A DNA stretch of 64,000 nt from Salinispora fenicalii (GTDB lineage Bacteria > Actinomycetota > Actinomycetes > Mycobacteriales > Micromonosporaceae): NCBI RefSeq assembly GCF_000514815.1, contig NZ_AZWQ01000018.1, forward strand, positions 163,968-227,967, written 5' to 3'. Below the pieces are notes generated by a model. That model saw nothing but the letters and a program-made list of their open reading frames with translations. It had not been told where the DNA came from and searched no databases. Shown here one piece after another: positions 42,162 through 53,049 of the stretch (the stretch's first letter is position 1; each line of letters begins with the position of its first letter). The translations under genes were made by a program, and so were the position numbers.

Positions 42162-45100
42162 TCCGCCCCTCCCAGCAGGGCCCGTAGTTCCTCGTCGGAG
42201 AGGTCGGCCACCTCCGTCCGAAGGGCAGCGACGGCATCGGTCCGGCCGGCTACCTCCTCCGTGGAGCGCAACGCGCGGGCCATCGCGTCGATCGTCGGTG
42301 CCTCGAAGAGGATCCGGATCGGCACCTCCGTCTCCAGCGCGGCGCCGATCCGGCTCAACGCCTGCGCGCCGAGGAGAGAGTGGCCACCGAGGCGGAAGAA
42401 GTCGTCGTGCACACCGATCCGCTCGACCTGCAGTACCTCCTGCCAGACTCCGGCGAGTACCTGCTCGAGGGCGTCGCGGGGGGCGACCCGCTCCACCCGC
42501 GAGTCGGTCCACGTGGGGGCGGGCAGGGCGTTCCGGTCCACCTTGCCGTTGCCGTTGAGCGGCAACGCGGTCATCGGCACCAGGGTCGCGGGCAGCATGT
42601 ACTCCGGCAGCCGGCCGGCCAGGTCGGAGCGGACCTGGTCGGCGAGGGATTCCGGGTCGGCCCCGGACGCCGGCACGGCGTACGCCACCAGGCGGGTGTC
42701 GCCGTCCCCGCCGGCCCAGGTGCCGACCACCGCGTCCGCGACCAGATCGTGGCCCCGGAGCAGGGACTCGATCTCGCCCAGCTCGATCCGGAACCCGCGC
42801 ACCTTGACCTGATGGTCGGTGCGGCCGAGGAACTCCAGCCGGCCGTCAGCGCGCTGCCGGGCCAGGTCACCGGTGGCGTAGAGCCGGGCACCGGGGTGGT
42901 CGGCGAACGGGTCGGGGACGAACCGACCGGCGGTCAGGCCGGGCCGGCCGTGGTATCCGCGCACCACACCGGACCCGCCGATGTGAATTTCTCCCACCAC
43001 ACCCACCGGCACCGGCTGGTACGCCTCGTCGAGCAGGTAGATCCGGGTGTTGGCGATCGGCGAGCCGAGGTCCACCGCGGCCGGGGCCGGCGCCACGGGG
43101 GCCGCCGCGGACCAGACGGTGGTTTCGGTGGGCCCATAGCAGTTCCACAGGGTCACGCCGTCGGCCTGCAGGGCATCGGCGAGGTCCCGGGGCAGGGCCT
43201 CACCGCCGCAGAGGCGCAGCCGCAGCGCCGGCGGCACCCCGCCGGACGCCAGCAGCAGGCGCCAGGTCGCCGGGGTGGCCTGCATGGCGGTGATCCCCGC
43301 TTCGGTGAGCCGACGACGCAGGGCCGGCCCGTCGCCGACCTCGTCGGCGCCCACGACCAGCAGCGGGACGTCCAGCAGCAGCGGCACCAGCAGTTCCAGC
43401 ACCGAGATGTCGAACGACAGGGTGGTGACCGCGGCGAACCGGTCCTCGGGCGTCAAGTCCAGGTCATCGTGGAAGGAGGCGACGAGGTTGGTCACGCTGC
43501 GGTGCGGGACCGCCACCCCTTTCGGTCGACCGGTCGACCCCGAGGTGTAGATCAGGTATGCCAGTGCGTCCGGATGCGCCGGGACCGCCGGAAGTGGCTC
43601 CGCCCGGCCGGGGTCGTCGGTGGCATCGTCGAGCAGCACCGTCACCGAACCCGCCAGCACCGGGCCGAGCCGCGCGACGACCGCCCGGTGGGTCAGCACG
43701 ACCCGGGTGCCGGAGTCGGCGAGCAGGTGGCGCAGCCGATCCGGGGGCAGAGTGGGGTCGAGCGGTAGGTAGCCGGCACCGGCCCGCCACACGCCCAGCA
43801 CCGCGGCGACCATGTCGACCCCGCGATCCAGGCAGATGCCGACCGGGGTGTCCGGGGCGACACCGGCGGCAAGCAGTTGCCGGGCGATCTGTCCGGCCCG
43901 CCGGTGCAGCTCAGCCCGGTCCACGGCCCCGTCCGGACCGATGACGGCAGGCGGAGCGCCGGGCTCGGCGGAGTCGGTGGGGAGCAGGTCCAGGAGGGTG
44001 TCGACCGGCAACGTACCCCGGTCGGTTTGATTCCACTCGACCACGGCACGCCACCGCTCCACTCCGCTGAGCAGCGGAAGCCGCGTCAGGGGACGATCCG
44101 GCTCGGCGACCGCCGTGTCCAGCAGGGTGCACAGGTGCCGGGCCAGCCGGTCAACCGTGCCGACGTCGAACAGTTCGGCGTCGTACTCGAAGGCCAACTG
44201 CAGGGCGCCCTTGTCGGTCAGCTCACCGGCGAGGGTGATGTCGAACTTGGCGGTGCCGCTGTCGACCTGCAGGGGGCTGGTCGTACAGCCGGCGAGACTA
44301 AAGGCGTTCTGCGGTGCGTTCTGCAGGATCAGTTGGGCCTGGAAGATCGGTGCGTGGGCCAGACTGCGTTCTGGCTGCATCTCCTCAACCACCCGCTCGA
44401 ACGGCACCTCGGCGTTGCCGAGACCGACGAGGGTGACCTCCCGTACCCGCTCAACAAGCTGCCGTAGCGATGGGGAGCCGGCGGACGACACCCGCAGGGC
44501 AAGCGTGTTGACGAAGAAGCCGACCAGCCGCTCCAGGTCGGGATGTTCCCGGCCGGCGACCGGGGTACCGATCACGATGTCGTCCTGCCCGCTGTGTCGG
44601 GACAACACCGCCTGGAACACGGCGAACAGGGTCATGAACATGGTGACCCCGGCACCCTGGTTGAACTCCTCAACGCGGCGAACGGTCGCCGCCGGGACGG
44701 TGACGTAGTGACAGGCACCCCGATACGAGCGATTGGCCGCGCGGGGCCGGTCGGTCGGGAGGCTGAGCAGGGCCGGCGCCCCACGCAAATGCGAAACCCA
44801 GTGGTCGAGCTGTCGACGCAGCGCGTCACCGGCGAGCCGCTCCCGCTGCCAGACGGCGAAGTCGGCGTACTGCGTGGGCAGGTCGGGCAGGTCGGCCGGG
44901 ACACCCGCCAGTGCGGCCGCGTACGCGGTCTCCAACTCCTGAAAGAGCACCCCGATCGACCAGGCATCGAAGACGATGTGGTGCACGCAGAACGCCACGT
45001 GATGCCGATCCGGGTCCGTCCGGATCACCGCCACCCGCAGCAGCGGGCCTGCGGCCAGGTCGAACGGTTGCCCGGAGTGCGCTCGAACGAGCGCGGTGGC

Positions 45101-45472
45101 CTCGACCTCACGCTGCTCCGCCGGCAGCCCGGTCAGGTCTGTCTCGGTGAGATCCACCTCGCCGGTCGGTCGCACCACCTGTACCGGTTCGCCGCCGGAT
45201 TCGCTGAACGTGGTACGCAGCGCCGCATGCCGGTTGACGAGCGTGGTCAGCGCGGTACGCAGCGCCGCGACGTCCAGTGGCCCGTGCACCTGGAAGGCGA
45301 CCGGGATGTTGTAGACCGGGATGCCCCCGGTGAAGCGGTCCAGGAACCACAGCCGCTGTTGGCCGAAGGAGACCGGGTAGCTACGGGGCGCCTGGGCCCG
45401 TTCGGCGAGCAAACGGGCCAGCAGGGCACGCTTGCCGCCGCTGCCGGGCGTGGTGGAGTCGGCGGTCGTCAT
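42158..45472 (-). CDS. Nonribosomal peptide synthetase, C-A-T elongation module
   Basis: 1104 residues; the start overlaps the DUF6875-like gene stop (ATGA). Condensation 30-465 with HHIVFDA at 164-170 (Gly to Ala in HHxxxDG). Adenylation about 480-980 (YTSGSTGRPKG, YGPTETTV, YATGD). The hand-aligned specificity residues D-I-L-Q-L-G-C-V-W-K lie close to the glycine pattern DILQLGLIWK, so Gly or a small residue is likely. Thiolation Ser in FFRLGGHSL (about 1040). It ends in the short docking-type tail AVAALRTEVADLSDEELRALL. It is the third of four predicted residue positions. Confidence 0.93.
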   Translation of the reverse strand: MTTADSTTPGSGGKRALLARLLAERAQAPRSYPVSFGQQRLWFLDRFTGGIPVYNIPVAFQVHGPLDVAALRTALTTLVNRHAALRTTFSESGGEPVQVVRPTGEVDLTETDLTGLPAEQREVEATALVRAHSGQPFDLAAGPLLRVAVIRTDPDRHHVAFCVHHIVFDAWSIGVLFQELETAYAAALAGVPADLPDLPTQYADFAVWQRERLAGDALRRQLDHWVSHLRGAPALLSLPTDRPRAANRSYRGACHYVTVPAATVRRVEEFNQGAGVTMFMTLFAVFQAVLSRHSGQDDIVIGTPVAGREHPDLERLVGFFVNTLALRVSSAGSPSLRQLVERVREVTLVGLGNAEVPFERVVEEMQPERSLAHAPIFQAQLILQNAPQNAFSLAGCTTSPLQVDSGTAKFDITLAGELTDKGALQLAFEYDAELFDVGTVDRLARHLCTLLDTAVAEPDRPLTRLPLLSGVERWRAVVEWNQTDRGTLPVDTLLDLLPTDSAEPGAPPAVIGPDGAVDRAELHRRAGQIARQLLAAGVAPDTPVGICLDRGVDMVAAVLGVWRAGAGYLPLDPTLPPDRLRHLLADSGTRVVLTHRAVVARLGPVLAGSVTVLLDDATDDPGRAEPLPAVPAHPDALAYLIYTSGSTGRPKGVAVPHRSVTNLVASFHDDLDLTPEDRFAAVTTLSFDISVLELLVPLLLDVPLLVVGADEVGDGPALRRRLTEAGITAMQATPATWRLLLASGGVPPALRLRLCGGEALPRDLADALQADGVTLWNCYGPTETTVWSAAAPVAPAPAAVDLGSPIANTRIYLLDEAYQPVPVGVVGEIHIGGSGVVRGYHGRPGLTAGRFVPDPFADHPGARLYATGDLARQRADGRLEFLGRTDHQVKVRGFRIELGEIESLLRGHDLVADAVVGTWAGGDGDTRLVAYAVPASGADPESLADQVRSDLAGRLPEYMLPATLVPMTALPLNGNGKVDRNALPAPTWTDSRVERVAPRDALEQVLAGVWQEVLQVERIGVHDDFFRLGGHSLLGAQALSRIGAALETEVPIRILFEAPTIDAMARALRSTEEVAGRTDAVAALRTEVADLSDEELRALLGGAE

Positions 45473-46212
45473 CGAACCCCCTGATTCGTGTTCGCGTGCG
45501 AGGTGCCGGCATCGGCGCGGGGTTCGGGTATCGGCAGGCCATGCCGCTGCGCTGCCGCCTGGACCTGCCCACGCAGCGACGCCGGGCCCCCGTGCCCGAA
45601 ATACCGCAGGTAGCTGGCGAAGGTCGCCGGGTCGTCGGCGAGGAATGGCAGATCACTGGCGACCATGTGCCGGACCACCAGCATCGGCACCGGGCTCCGC
45701 AGCGGCCGGAAGTCCGTGTTCCACAGGCCGCCCTTGGCCGGCGGTCCGTCGTGGAACTCACCGAGCATCAACCCCTGATCGGTGTAGTGCGGCTTGAGCC
45801 GCTCCTGGGTCCGATCCACGACCTCCCGGGCGACATCGTCCGGCAGGTCCGGGAGCGTCAGCAAGATCGTCTTGAACTGGGCGGACGGACCGGTGAGCGG
45901 GTCCAAGTGGTGGAACCACTCCCGGTAGACGGCGAGCACCTTGTCCAGCTCGGCCTCGTCGGCGGTCTTCCCCCGATGAACGGCCAGGTAGAAGATCTTC
46001 CGGTCCAGGGAGCCCTGGGCGTACGGACAGACCGGGCCCTTGCGGCCCAGCTCCGGATGGGGTTGACAGAGGTACTCCCGGGCCCAGGCGACCACGGACC
46101 GCACCTGGTCGACCGCCCCGACCAACAGCGGGTGCAGCGGGTCGGCGTGCAGGTCGGACTCAGTGAGCAGGATCTGTTCGGCGTTCATCGGATGCGTCAG
46201 CACAGCCCTCAC
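45469..46212 (-). CDS. DUF6875-like protein of the biosynthetic cluster
   Basis: A 247-residue protein. The GTG start (46212) overlaps the monooxygenase stop (GTGA); an ATG at 46188 is an alternative. Motifs seen: GRKGPVCPYAQGSLDRKIFY, LGEFHDGPPAKGGLWNTDFRP, RSPVPMLVVRHMVASDLPFL. These match what I know as DUF6875, a family found beside NRPS genes in actinomycetes. There is no known cofactor motif apart from the Cys and His residues near GPVCPYA. It is translationally coupled between the monooxygenase and an NRPS, so a tailoring role is likely, but the reaction is unknown. Confidence 0.65.
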   Translation of the reverse strand: MRAVLTHPMNAEQILLTESDLHADPLHPLLVGAVDQVRSVVAWAREYLCQPHPELGRKGPVCPYAQGSLDRKIFYLAVHRGKTADEAELDKVLAVYREWFHHLDPLTGPSAQFKTILLTLPDLPDDVAREVVDRTQERLKPHYTDQGLMLGEFHDGPPAKGGLWNTDFRPLRSPVPMLVVRHMVASDLPFLADDPATFASYLRYFGHGGPASLRGQVQAAAQRHGLPIPEPRADAGTSHANTNQGVR

Positions 46213-47570
46213 CGCCCAATCGCGCTACGACGGCCGACGCGGCGGGCGCCGGCGGTGGCGGCAAGGCCGATGGCCAGGACGAGCCCGGCACCGGCCTGCC
46301 GCAGAATACGGTTCTGACGGTTGGCGCGGGCCAGCGCGTCGGCGTACGGGATGGTGCTGTGCGCCACCATCGCGTACAGCGGCACCCAGTGTTGCGGCAA
46401 CAGCCGGGCCAGCAGGCGATCGGCGGCAGCGGAGGCGCTGTAGCCGAACCGGTGCACCCGATCTCGTAAGTCTTCGAAGTTCGTGGTGGACAGGTCGGCG
46501 AGCACGTCGGTGTGCGGCTTCCGGGCCGCCTCGTACGCGGCCAGCGCGGTGGCCCGGTCGGAGTGGGCGGTGAGGCATTCGTCGAGGACCACGCAGTCCT
46601 CGAAGGCCGAGTTCATACCCTGGCCGTAGAACGGGTAGACAGCGTGTGCGGCATCACCGATCAGGACCACCCGGTCCGCGTACCGCCAGGGAGCGGTCCG
46701 AACGGTGACCAGGTGCCCGACCGGGTGCTCGGCGATGTCCCGGACCAGGTCGGGCATCAGCTCCTCCGCGTCGGGAAAGCGCCGGCGGAAGAAGTCCCGT
46801 ACCGCCGTCGGGGTGTCGAGGGCGGCGAAGCTCACCGGACCCTCGTGCGCCATGAAGAGCGTGCAGGTCAGCGAGCCGTCCCGGTTGGGGTGAGCGACCA
46901 TCATCGCCTCGTGACCGGGCCAGACGTGCAGCGCCTCCAGCCGAACCCGGGGCTGACCGTCGACACCGACCGGGATGGTCAGCTCCTTGTATCCCCAGGG
47001 GAGGAACTCCTGAGCGTAGTTGGCGCGCAGCCCGTGCTGCAGCTGTTGCCGGACGGTGGAAAAAGCCCCGTCGGCACCGACGATCAGGTCCGCGGTGACT
47101 GTTGTCGGCTCGCCGCCGGCGGTGGGCGTGACGTGTACGGTGCCGTTCTCCCGATCCAGGCCGGTCAGGAGGCGATCGAAGTGGAACCGCACCCCCGGTT
47201 CGGCCTCGGCGGCGTTCACCACCAGTGAGATCAGCTCCTCCCGGAGTACCGAGTGGAGAATCTCGTGCTCGCGTACCCCGTACGGCTGGACGCGTACTCC
47301 ACCATCCGGCGAGTGCACCACCCGATCGCGCATCGGCACGCTGTGCTTGAGTACGTCGGCAAGGAGCCCCACCCCGTCCAGCGCCCGCATGCCTCGGGCG
47401 GATAGCCCCAGGTTGATCGACCGACCCTCTGGTCGGGCCAGCGCGGAACGGGGGTCCGGACGTCTCTCGAAAACATCCACCTCGTGGCCCTGACGGGCGA
47501 GGTATAGCGCGGCGAGCGAACCGGCTAGGCCGGCCCCGACGACGACCACACGTTCTCTGCGCCTATTCAT
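46209..47570 (-). CDS. FAD-dependent monooxygenase, kynurenine 3-monooxygenase type
   Basis: A 453-residue protein; ATG overlaps the upstream NRPS stop (ATGA). Rossmann motif [22 protein letters not shown] (G12-x-G-x-x-G17), [22 protein letters not shown], the DG motif [15 protein letters not shown], and [28 protein letters not shown] are class A flavin monooxygenase features; the 'RSINL...R' and 'GQGMN' motifs are those of kynurenine 3-monooxygenase. It ends in a hydrophobic stretch ([17 protein letters not shown]), like the membrane anchor of that enzyme. It is expected to hydroxylate kynurenine to 3-hydroxykynurenine. No tryptophan dioxygenase or kynureninase gene is in the window. Confidence 0.88.
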   Translation of the reverse strand: MNRRRERVVVVGAGLAGSLAALYLARQGHEVDVFERRPDPRSALARPEGRSINLGLSARGMRALDGVGLLADVLKHSVPMRDRVVHSPDGGVRVQPYGVREHEILHSVLREELISLVVNAAEAEPGVRFHFDRLLTGLDRENGTVHVTPTAGGEPTTVTADLIVGADGAFSTVRQQLQHGLRANYAQEFLPWGYKELTIPVGVDGQPRVRLEALHVWPGHEAMMVAHPNRDGSLTCTLFMAHEGPVSFAALDTPTAVRDFFRRRFPDAEELMPDLVRDIAEHPVGHLVTVRTAPWRYADRVVLIGDAAHAVYPFYGQGMNSAFEDCVVLDECLTAHSDRATALAAYEAARKPHTDVLADLSTTNFEDLRDRVHRFGYSASAAADRLLARLLPQHWVPLYAMVAHSTIPYADALARANRQNRILRQAGAGLVLAIGLAATAGARRVGRRSAIGR

Positions 47571-50500
47571 ACGCCCTCCTCGGCGATCAGACTTTCCAGG
47601 AGCTCGTCAACCTCGCGGTCCGAGAGGTCGTCGAGCGAGGCGAGCAGGTGCTTGGGGCTGGTATCGGCAGGACCGATCCCGTGCGGTTCGCCGGGGGAGC
47701 CCGCAGCGGCGATATGGACCGCGAGTTCGGCGACGGTGGGCGCGGTGAAGAGGCTCCGCAGCGCCAGCTCGACACCGAAAGTCGCGCGGATGCGGGCGAT
47801 CAGCCGGGTCGCGGTGAGGGAGTGTCCACCCAGGGCGAAGAAGTTGTCATGCACGCCGACCTCGGTGCGGCCGAGCACGTCCTGCCAAAGCGCGCTGAGC
47901 TGCGCTTCGACCGGGTTACGGGGGGCGGTCGGGCCGCTCCCGGTGGTCTCCCGCCAGGTCGGCTCGGCCAGCGCCCGCCGATCCAGTTTGCCGCTCGCGG
48001 TGCGGGGAAGCGTGTCGAGCAGGACCAGGGTGGCCGGCACCATGTACTCCGGCAGCCGCCGGGCCAGACCAGCACGGAGCGCCGGCCAGACCGATGCCGG
48101 GTCGGCGGCGGCGGGTTCGGTGACCGCGTACGCGGCGAGCCGGACGTCGGAGTCGGCGCCCCAGGTGGTCACCACGGCATCCCGGATGCCGGGCTGGTCG
48201 CGCAGCGCTGACTCGATCTCGCCGAGTTCGATCCGGAATCCCCGCACCTTCACCTGTTGGTCGGCGCGGCCGTGGTAGAGGAGACGCCCGTTTGGGAGCC
48301 GACGGGCCAGGTCGCCGGTGGCGTAGAGCCGTCCGCCGGGGATCGGGCCGAACGGGTCGGGGCGGAACCGGGCTGCGGTACGGCCCGGGTCACCGTGGTA
48401 GCCCCGGGCCACTCCGGTGCCCCCAATGTGGATCTCTCCGATCACACCGTCGGGGACGGGCTGGCCGGCGGAGTCGAGCAGCTGGATCCGGGTGTTGGCG
48501 AGGGGACGCCCCAGGTCGACCGGTCCGTCTTCTCCCACCAGCCCTGCCGAGGAGTAGACGGTGGTCTCCGACGGCCCGTACCCGTTGATGACCCGGGCAC
48601 CGTCGACGCGCAACGTGTCGGCCAAGTCGCGGGTCAGCGCCTCGCCACCGCTGATCCGCAACCGCACCCCGGCCGGTACACCGGCTGCGGTAACCAGCAT
48701 CCGCCAGGTCGCCGGGGTCGCCTGGAGGACGGTGACACCCCGCTGCGCGCAGGCAGCCCGCAGCAATACGGCGTCTCGGGCCGTCGCCGCGTCCAGTATC
48801 TCGATGCGCGCCCCGGCCAACAGCGGCAGTACCAGCTCGACCACGGAGATGTCGAAGGCTGGGGTGGTGATCGCCGCGACCCGGTCGTCGGCGGTGAGCC
48901 CGAACAGCCGGTGACAGCCGACCAGGTGGTTGATCACCGAGCGGTGCGTGACCACGACACCCTTGGGCGCACCCGTCGAACCGGAGGTGTAGAGCAGGTA
49001 GGCGAGGCCGTCCGGGTGGCCGACGACCGGTGGCGGGTCGGTCGGCAGGTCCGGGTCGAGCTGGTCGACCCGGAGCACCACCGGGGTGGTGCCGGAAGTG
49101 GCGATGGCATCGCTGATCAGGGGTATCCCGGCAGGATCGGTGAGCAGCACCGGCGGGGCCGCGTCGGCCAGCACGGTGGCCAACCGACCGACGGGCAATG
49201 CCGGGTCGAGCGGCAGATACCCACCGCCGGCCCGCCAGACGGCGAGGAGTGCGGCCACCAGGTCGGTGTGCCGGCCGAGGCAGAGCCCAACCGGAACATC
49301 CGGGCCGACACCGTGGGCGCGGAGCAGGTGGGCGAGGCGGTTGACGCGAATGGCGAGGTCCCGGTGGGACAGTGCGCCGTCCGGGCCAATGACCGCGACC
49401 GCGCCCGGGTCGGCCGGTGGAAACCGGTCGAGTAGTTCACCGACGTTGGCCACGTCAGGTAGGGGCAGTTCGGTGTCGTTGCCGTCCCGCAGGATCCGCG
49501 CCCGTTCGGCCGGGTCGAGCAGGGGGAGCTCACGGACGGGGATGTCGGGCCGGTCGAGGGCGTTGGTGAGCAGGGTGAGATACCGCTGCGCGAGGTGACG
49601 GATCCGGTTCGCCTCGAAGCGATCGGTGCGGTAGGTGAGGCGACCGCGCAGCCCTTCGGGGCGGTCCTCCACGGTGAGGGTGAGGTCGAACTTGACCGTG
49701 CCGTTCTCCCAGAGCTGGGGGGCGATCCGCAGCCCCGCCGACGTGGTCTCCGGCGGTGGCTCGTCGAGGGCGAACATCACCTGCACCAGCGGGCTGTGGG
49801 CGAGGCTGCGAGTCGGGGCGAGTCGGTCCACGATCTGGTCGAAGGGCACGTCCTGCCGCGTCTGTGCGGCGATGCTCGAGGCCCGGGCCTGGGCGAGGAC
49901 ATCGGCGAAGCTGGACTGGTCGGCGAAGCGGGCCCGCAGGGCGAGGGTGTTGGCGAAGAAGCCCACCACGTTCCGGGTCTCGGGTCGGGTGCGCCCGGCC
50001 ACCGGGACCGCCACCAACAAGTCGTCGACCCCGGTGAGCCGATGCAGGAGGGTCTGGAAGCCGGCCAGAAGCCGGGTGAACAGGGTGCCGTCCCGGCTCG
50101 CCCGCAGCCGGGCGGTCAACTCGTCGGGGACGTCGAAGACCAGCTCGCCGCCGGCGTCGGACTGCTCAGCTGGGCTGGGCCGGTCGGCGGGGAGCTCGAG
50201 CAGGGTCGGGGCGCCGGCCAGCTCCGCGTGCCAGAAGTCGACGTCGGCCTCGAAGGCGCCGCGGTCGGCCCGTTCCCGCTGCCAGACCGCGAAGTCCGCG
50301 TACCGCACCTCCGGTGCGGGCAGGTCGGGGCGGGCACCGGCGACCGCTGCCGCGTACCCAGCGGACAGCTCACGGAAGAAGATCCCGAACGACCATCCGT
50401 CGGCGAGACTGTGGTGCACCACAACGGTGAGAATGTGCTTCCCACGGCTCCGTCGGACGAGCCCGAACCGGGCCAACGGGCCGGCCGTCAAGTCAAAGGG

Positions 50501-52702
50501 TTCGCGGGCCGCCGCGTCCACCAGTTCCCGCTCGGCATCGTCGGAGGCGGCATCCACAACCGACAGCCGGACCGGTGCGGCGGGCAAGACCTTCTGGGCC
50601 GGTTCTCCGTCGACCGAGGTGAAGTGGGTCCGGAGGGTCTCATGCCGGTCAACCAGCCAGCTCAGCGTCGATTCCAACGCGGCCGCGTCGAGCGGGCCGG
50701 TCAGCTCGACCGCCCAGGCGATGTGGTAGGTCGCCGTCCCCGGCGCCAGCTGATCGAGCATCCACAATCGGCGCTGGCTCAGCGACGTCGGCGGGAGGTG
50801 GGCTTCGGTGCTCGTACCCGCACCGGACCGCGCTGCCGTCGGTTCATCCGCCGATCGACGGATCCCGGTGTGGACCGGCCGCGCGCCGGCCTGCTCGTCG
50901 AGGACGCCGGCCAGCCGGGCGAGGGTCGGGTGTTCGTAGACGAGGCGTACCGGCAGGTCCACCCCGAACCGGTCGGCGACGACGAAAGTCAGCCGAGTGG
51001 CGAGCAGGGAATTCCCGCCCAGCGCGAAGAAGTCGTCGTCCGGGGCGGAGGGGCTGCTACCCAGGAGCTCGGCCCAGAGGGCCGCCAGACGTACCTGGAC
51101 CGGATCGGTCACTTCGGTACCGGGCCGAGCCACGGGCGGCTCCGGCCGGGGCAACGCCCGCCGGTCGATCTTGCCACTACGGGTCAGGGGCAGCTTGGGA
51201 AGGACCAGGTACGCCCCCGGTCGGAGGTGGGCCGGGAGCCGGTCAGCCGCGTACTCGGTCAGTTCTTGCGAGGTCGGGGCCGGCGTGCCGGGACGGGGGG
51301 TCAGATACGCCAGCAGTCGGCGCCGTTCCCCCTCCCCGTCAACCAGGACAGCGGCGTCCCCGACAGCGGGGTGGGCCCGCAGCGCCGCCGCGACCTCGCC
51401 CGGCTCGACCCGAAACCCGCGGATCTTTACCTGTTCGTCGATTCGACCAAGAAAGTCGAGGGTGCCGTCCGGCCGCCAGCGGACCCGGTCCCCGGTGCGG
51501 TACATCCGGGACCCCGGGCGGGGGTCGAACGGGTCAGGAAGGAACACCGCCGCCGTGGCCCCCGGGCGACCGAGGTATCCGCGGGCGACCCCGGCACCGC
51601 CGGTGTACAGCTCGCCGGGGACCCCGACCGGCACCTGCCGTCCGGCCGGATCGAGAACGTACACGGTGCTCCCAGGCACGGGCCGGCCAATCGGCACCGG
51701 GCTCGGCACGGCCTCCGGATCGGTCATCGGGTGCACGCAGGTGAAGGTGGTGTTCTCCGTTGGCCCGTATCCGTTGATCAGGACTGCCCCGTCGCGCACT
51801 CGCAGTGCCCGGCGGACCGCCTCCGGGGCAAGTACGTCCCCGCCCGCGAGGAGTTGCCCGACCCCGGCGAGGCAGTCCGGGTCAAACTCCACCAGTTGGT
51901 GAAAGAGCCCGGCGGTCAGCCAAAGGACTGTGATCCGTTCCTGGCGGAGCAGCCGAGCCAGCTCGGTGAGTTCCAGCGCACCGGGTGGGGCCAGCACGAG
52001 CCGAGCCCCGTTGGAAAGCGCGCCCCAGATCTCCAGGGTCGCCGCGTCGAAGGCGACCGGAGCGAGTTGAAGGACCGTCTCGGTGGGCCCTAGGCGCAGG
52101 TAGCCAGGCTGGTGGACCAAGCGAACCACGGCGGAGTGGGCAACGGCGACCCCCTTCGGCGTGCCGGTGGAGCCGGAGGTGAAGTTGATGTAGGCGAGGC
52201 CGGCGGGGTGAAGCCGCCGCGGCGCGGCACCGGTTGACGCGGCGGCTCCCGTTGCTCTGGCACCGAGCTGGTCCAGGCGGAACAGTCGCCCGGCGCCGGG
52301 CACCTCGCCGGCAGCCAGCACCGGCGGGTCCCCGGCAACGGCGAGCAGTTGCCGGATCCGCGCTGGCGGGTCGGCCGGGTCCAGCGGCAGGTACGCAGCA
52401 CCGGCCTTGAGTACGGCGAGCAGGGTGACGATGAGCTCCACCGAGCGGGGGAGGACCACCGCCACCGGCTCGTCCGGACGGATGCCTCCGGCGACGAGCC
52501 GGTGGGCCAGGGTGTCGGCCCGCTCGATCAGCTCACGGTAGGTGAGCGTTGCCCCGTCACCATCGGCCACCGCGACCGCGTTCGGCTGCCGCCGCGCCGC
52601 AGCGGCCACGAGGTCCGGCACGGTGTCGCCGACGGCGGTGGGCGTCGGGTCGTTGGCGGTGGGTGTCGGGTCGTTGGCGGTGTCGAGGGGCCCTGCCCGC
52701 AC
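47567..52702 (-). CDS. Nonribosomal peptide synthetase, A-T-C-A-T (loading plus first elongation module)
   Basis: 1711 residues; GTG start with AGGAG 6 bases upstream. Adenylation 1 (28-515; [24 protein letters not shown]), specificity residues D-A-L-W-L-G-G-T-F-K, close to a known valine pattern (DAFWIGGTFK), so an aliphatic starter is possible. Thiolation Ser565. Condensation 636-1065 with canonical HHSLADG (763-769). Adenylation 2 (1085-1580; [19 protein letters not shown]), residues D-I-V-Q-I-G-G-V-Y-K, no firm match. Thiolation Ser1628. The codes are hand-aligned and unverified. The absence of an N-terminal condensation domain marks this as the starter protein. A TANDPTP tandem repeat lies at residues 8-21. 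Confidence 0.94.
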   Translation of the reverse strand: MRAGPLDTANDPTPTANDPTPTAVGDTVPDLVAAAARRQPNAVAVADGDGATLTYRELIERADTLAHRLVAGGIRPDEPVAVVLPRSVELIVTLLAVLKAGAAYLPLDPADPPARIRQLLAVAGDPPVLAAGEVPGAGRLFRLDQLGARATGAAASTGAAPRRLHPAGLAYINFTSGSTGTPKGVAVAHSAVVRLVHQPGYLRLGPTETVLQLAPVAFDAATLEIWGALSNGARLVLAPPGALELTELARLLRQERITVLWLTAGLFHQLVEFDPDCLAGVGQLLAGGDVLAPEAVRRALRVRDGAVLINGYGPTENTTFTCVHPMTDPEAVPSPVPIGRPVPGSTVYVLDPAGRQVPVGVPGELYTGGAGVARGYLGRPGATAAVFLPDPFDPRPGSRMYRTGDRVRWRPDGTLDFLGRIDEQVKIRGFRVEPGEVAAALRAHPAVGDAAVLVDGEGERRRLLAYLTPRPGTPAPTSQELTEYAADRLPAHLRPGAYLVLPKLPLTRSGKIDRRALPRPEPPVARPGTEVTDPVQVRLAALWAELLGSSPSAPDDDFFALGGNSLLATRLTFVVADRFGVDLPVRLVYEHPTLARLAGVLDEQAGARPVHTGIRRSADEPTAARSGAGTSTEAHLPPTSLSQRRLWMLDQLAPGTATYHIAWAVELTGPLDAAALESTLSWLVDRHETLRTHFTSVDGEPAQKVLPAAPVRLSVVDAASDDAERELVDAAAREPFDLTAGPLARFGLVRRSRGKHILTVVVHHSLADGWSFGIFFRELSAGYAAAVAGARPDLPAPEVRYADFAVWQRERADRGAFEADVDFWHAELAGAPTLLELPADRPSPAEQSDAGGELVFDVPDELTARLRASRDGTLFTRLLAGFQTLLHRLTGVDDLLVAVPVAGRTRPETRNVVGFFANTLALRARFADQSSFADVLAQARASSIAAQTRQDVPFDQIVDRLAPTRSLAHSPLVQVMFALDEPPPETTSAGLRIAPQLWENGTVKFDLTLTVEDRPEGLRGRLTYRTDRFEANRIRHLAQRYLTLLTNALDRPDIPVRELPLLDPAERARILRDGNDTELPLPDVANVGELLDRFPPADPGAVAVIGPDGALSHRDLAIRVNRLAHLLRAHGVGPDVPVGLCLGRHTDLVAALLAVWRAGGGYLPLDPALPVGRLATVLADAAPPVLLTDPAGIPLISDAIATSGTTPVVLRVDQLDPDLPTDPPPVVGHPDGLAYLLYTSGSTGAPKGVVVTHRSVINHLVGCHRLFGLTADDRVAAITTPAFDISVVELVLPLLAGARIEILDAATARDAVLLRAACAQRGVTVLQATPATWRMLVTAAGVPAGVRLRISGGEALTRDLADTLRVDGARVINGYGPSETTVYSSAGLVGEDGPVDLGRPLANTRIQLLDSAGQPVPDGVIGEIHIGGTGVARGYHGDPGRTAARFRPDPFGPIPGGRLYATGDLARRLPNGRLLYHGRADQQVKVRGFRIELGEIESALRDQPGIRDAVVTTWGADSDVRLAAYAVTEPAAADPASVWPALRAGLARRLPEYMVPATLVLLDTLPRTASGKLDRRALAEPTWRETTGSGPTAPRNPVEAQLSALWQDVLGRTEVGVHDNFFALGGHSLTATRLIARIRATFGVELALRSLFTAPTVAELAVHIAAAGSPGEPHGIGPADTSPKHLLASLDDLSDREVDELLESLIAEEGV

Positions 52703-52824
52703 TGTGCACTCCTTAGCGTCACAACACCGAAAGACAGCTACAGAAACAGTGGAACGGAGGAACAGAGGATGGCAATTCCGCCGACCCTGCCTTGAGTGGA
52801 ACTCATGGGCCGGAGATGGAGAGA

Positions 52825-52854
52825 AGCTACGAGAAAATTTCAGGATCTGTCAAC
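52825..52854 (-). promoter_or_regulatory. Predicted promoter of the NRPS operon
   Basis: Minus strand: TTGACA (52849-52854), an 18-base spacer and TAGCTT (52825-52830). It is about 120 bases upstream of the NRPS GTG and after the mbtH terminator. Predicted only. Confidence 0.5.
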
Positions 52855-52992
52855 CAACCATCGCTGACCTGGATCATTAGCGGCCAGCCGGCGGGCGATC
52901 CGCGATTTTCGGAACGTTGGTAACCATCTCCTGACCCCATGTCACATGAAAGCACCGCGGGCGAAGAAAGTGACAGTGGGCCGAAATAAGTA

Positions 52993-53031
52993 GCCGCGGG
53001 CGCCCCGGTTTCCCGGTGCGCCCGCGGCGGT
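52993..53031 (-). terminator. Terminator hairpin after mbtH
   Basis: Stem GCCGCGGGCGC / GCGCCCGCGGC with an inner CCGG/CCGG stack, followed on the minus strand by TACTTATTTC. It begins about 20 bases after the mbtH stop and would separate mbtH from the NRPS operon. Confidence 0.65.
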
Positions 53032-53049
53032 TTGCAGTGCGGGCAGGCG

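Larger units (their letters stand above)
52703..53049. other. NRPS promoter region, between mbtH and the NRPS genes
   Basis: No gene. A good minus-strand promoter lies at 52825-52854: TTGACA, 18 bases, TAGCTT. The mbtH terminator (52993-53031) closes the upstream side. A 120-base leader to the NRPS GTG follows, with no clear structure. Confidence 0.5.

Noticed and set aside
42162..42512. Longer N-terminus of the terminal NRPS
   Set aside because: The extra 117 codons overlap the upstream NRPS gene, are Arg/Gly-rich and precede the natural ATGA-coupled start.
49595..52093. Long plus-strand open frame (832 codons)
   Set aside because: It is the reverse-strand shadow of the NRPS adenylation and condensation domains; composition is typical of GC-rich antisense frames.
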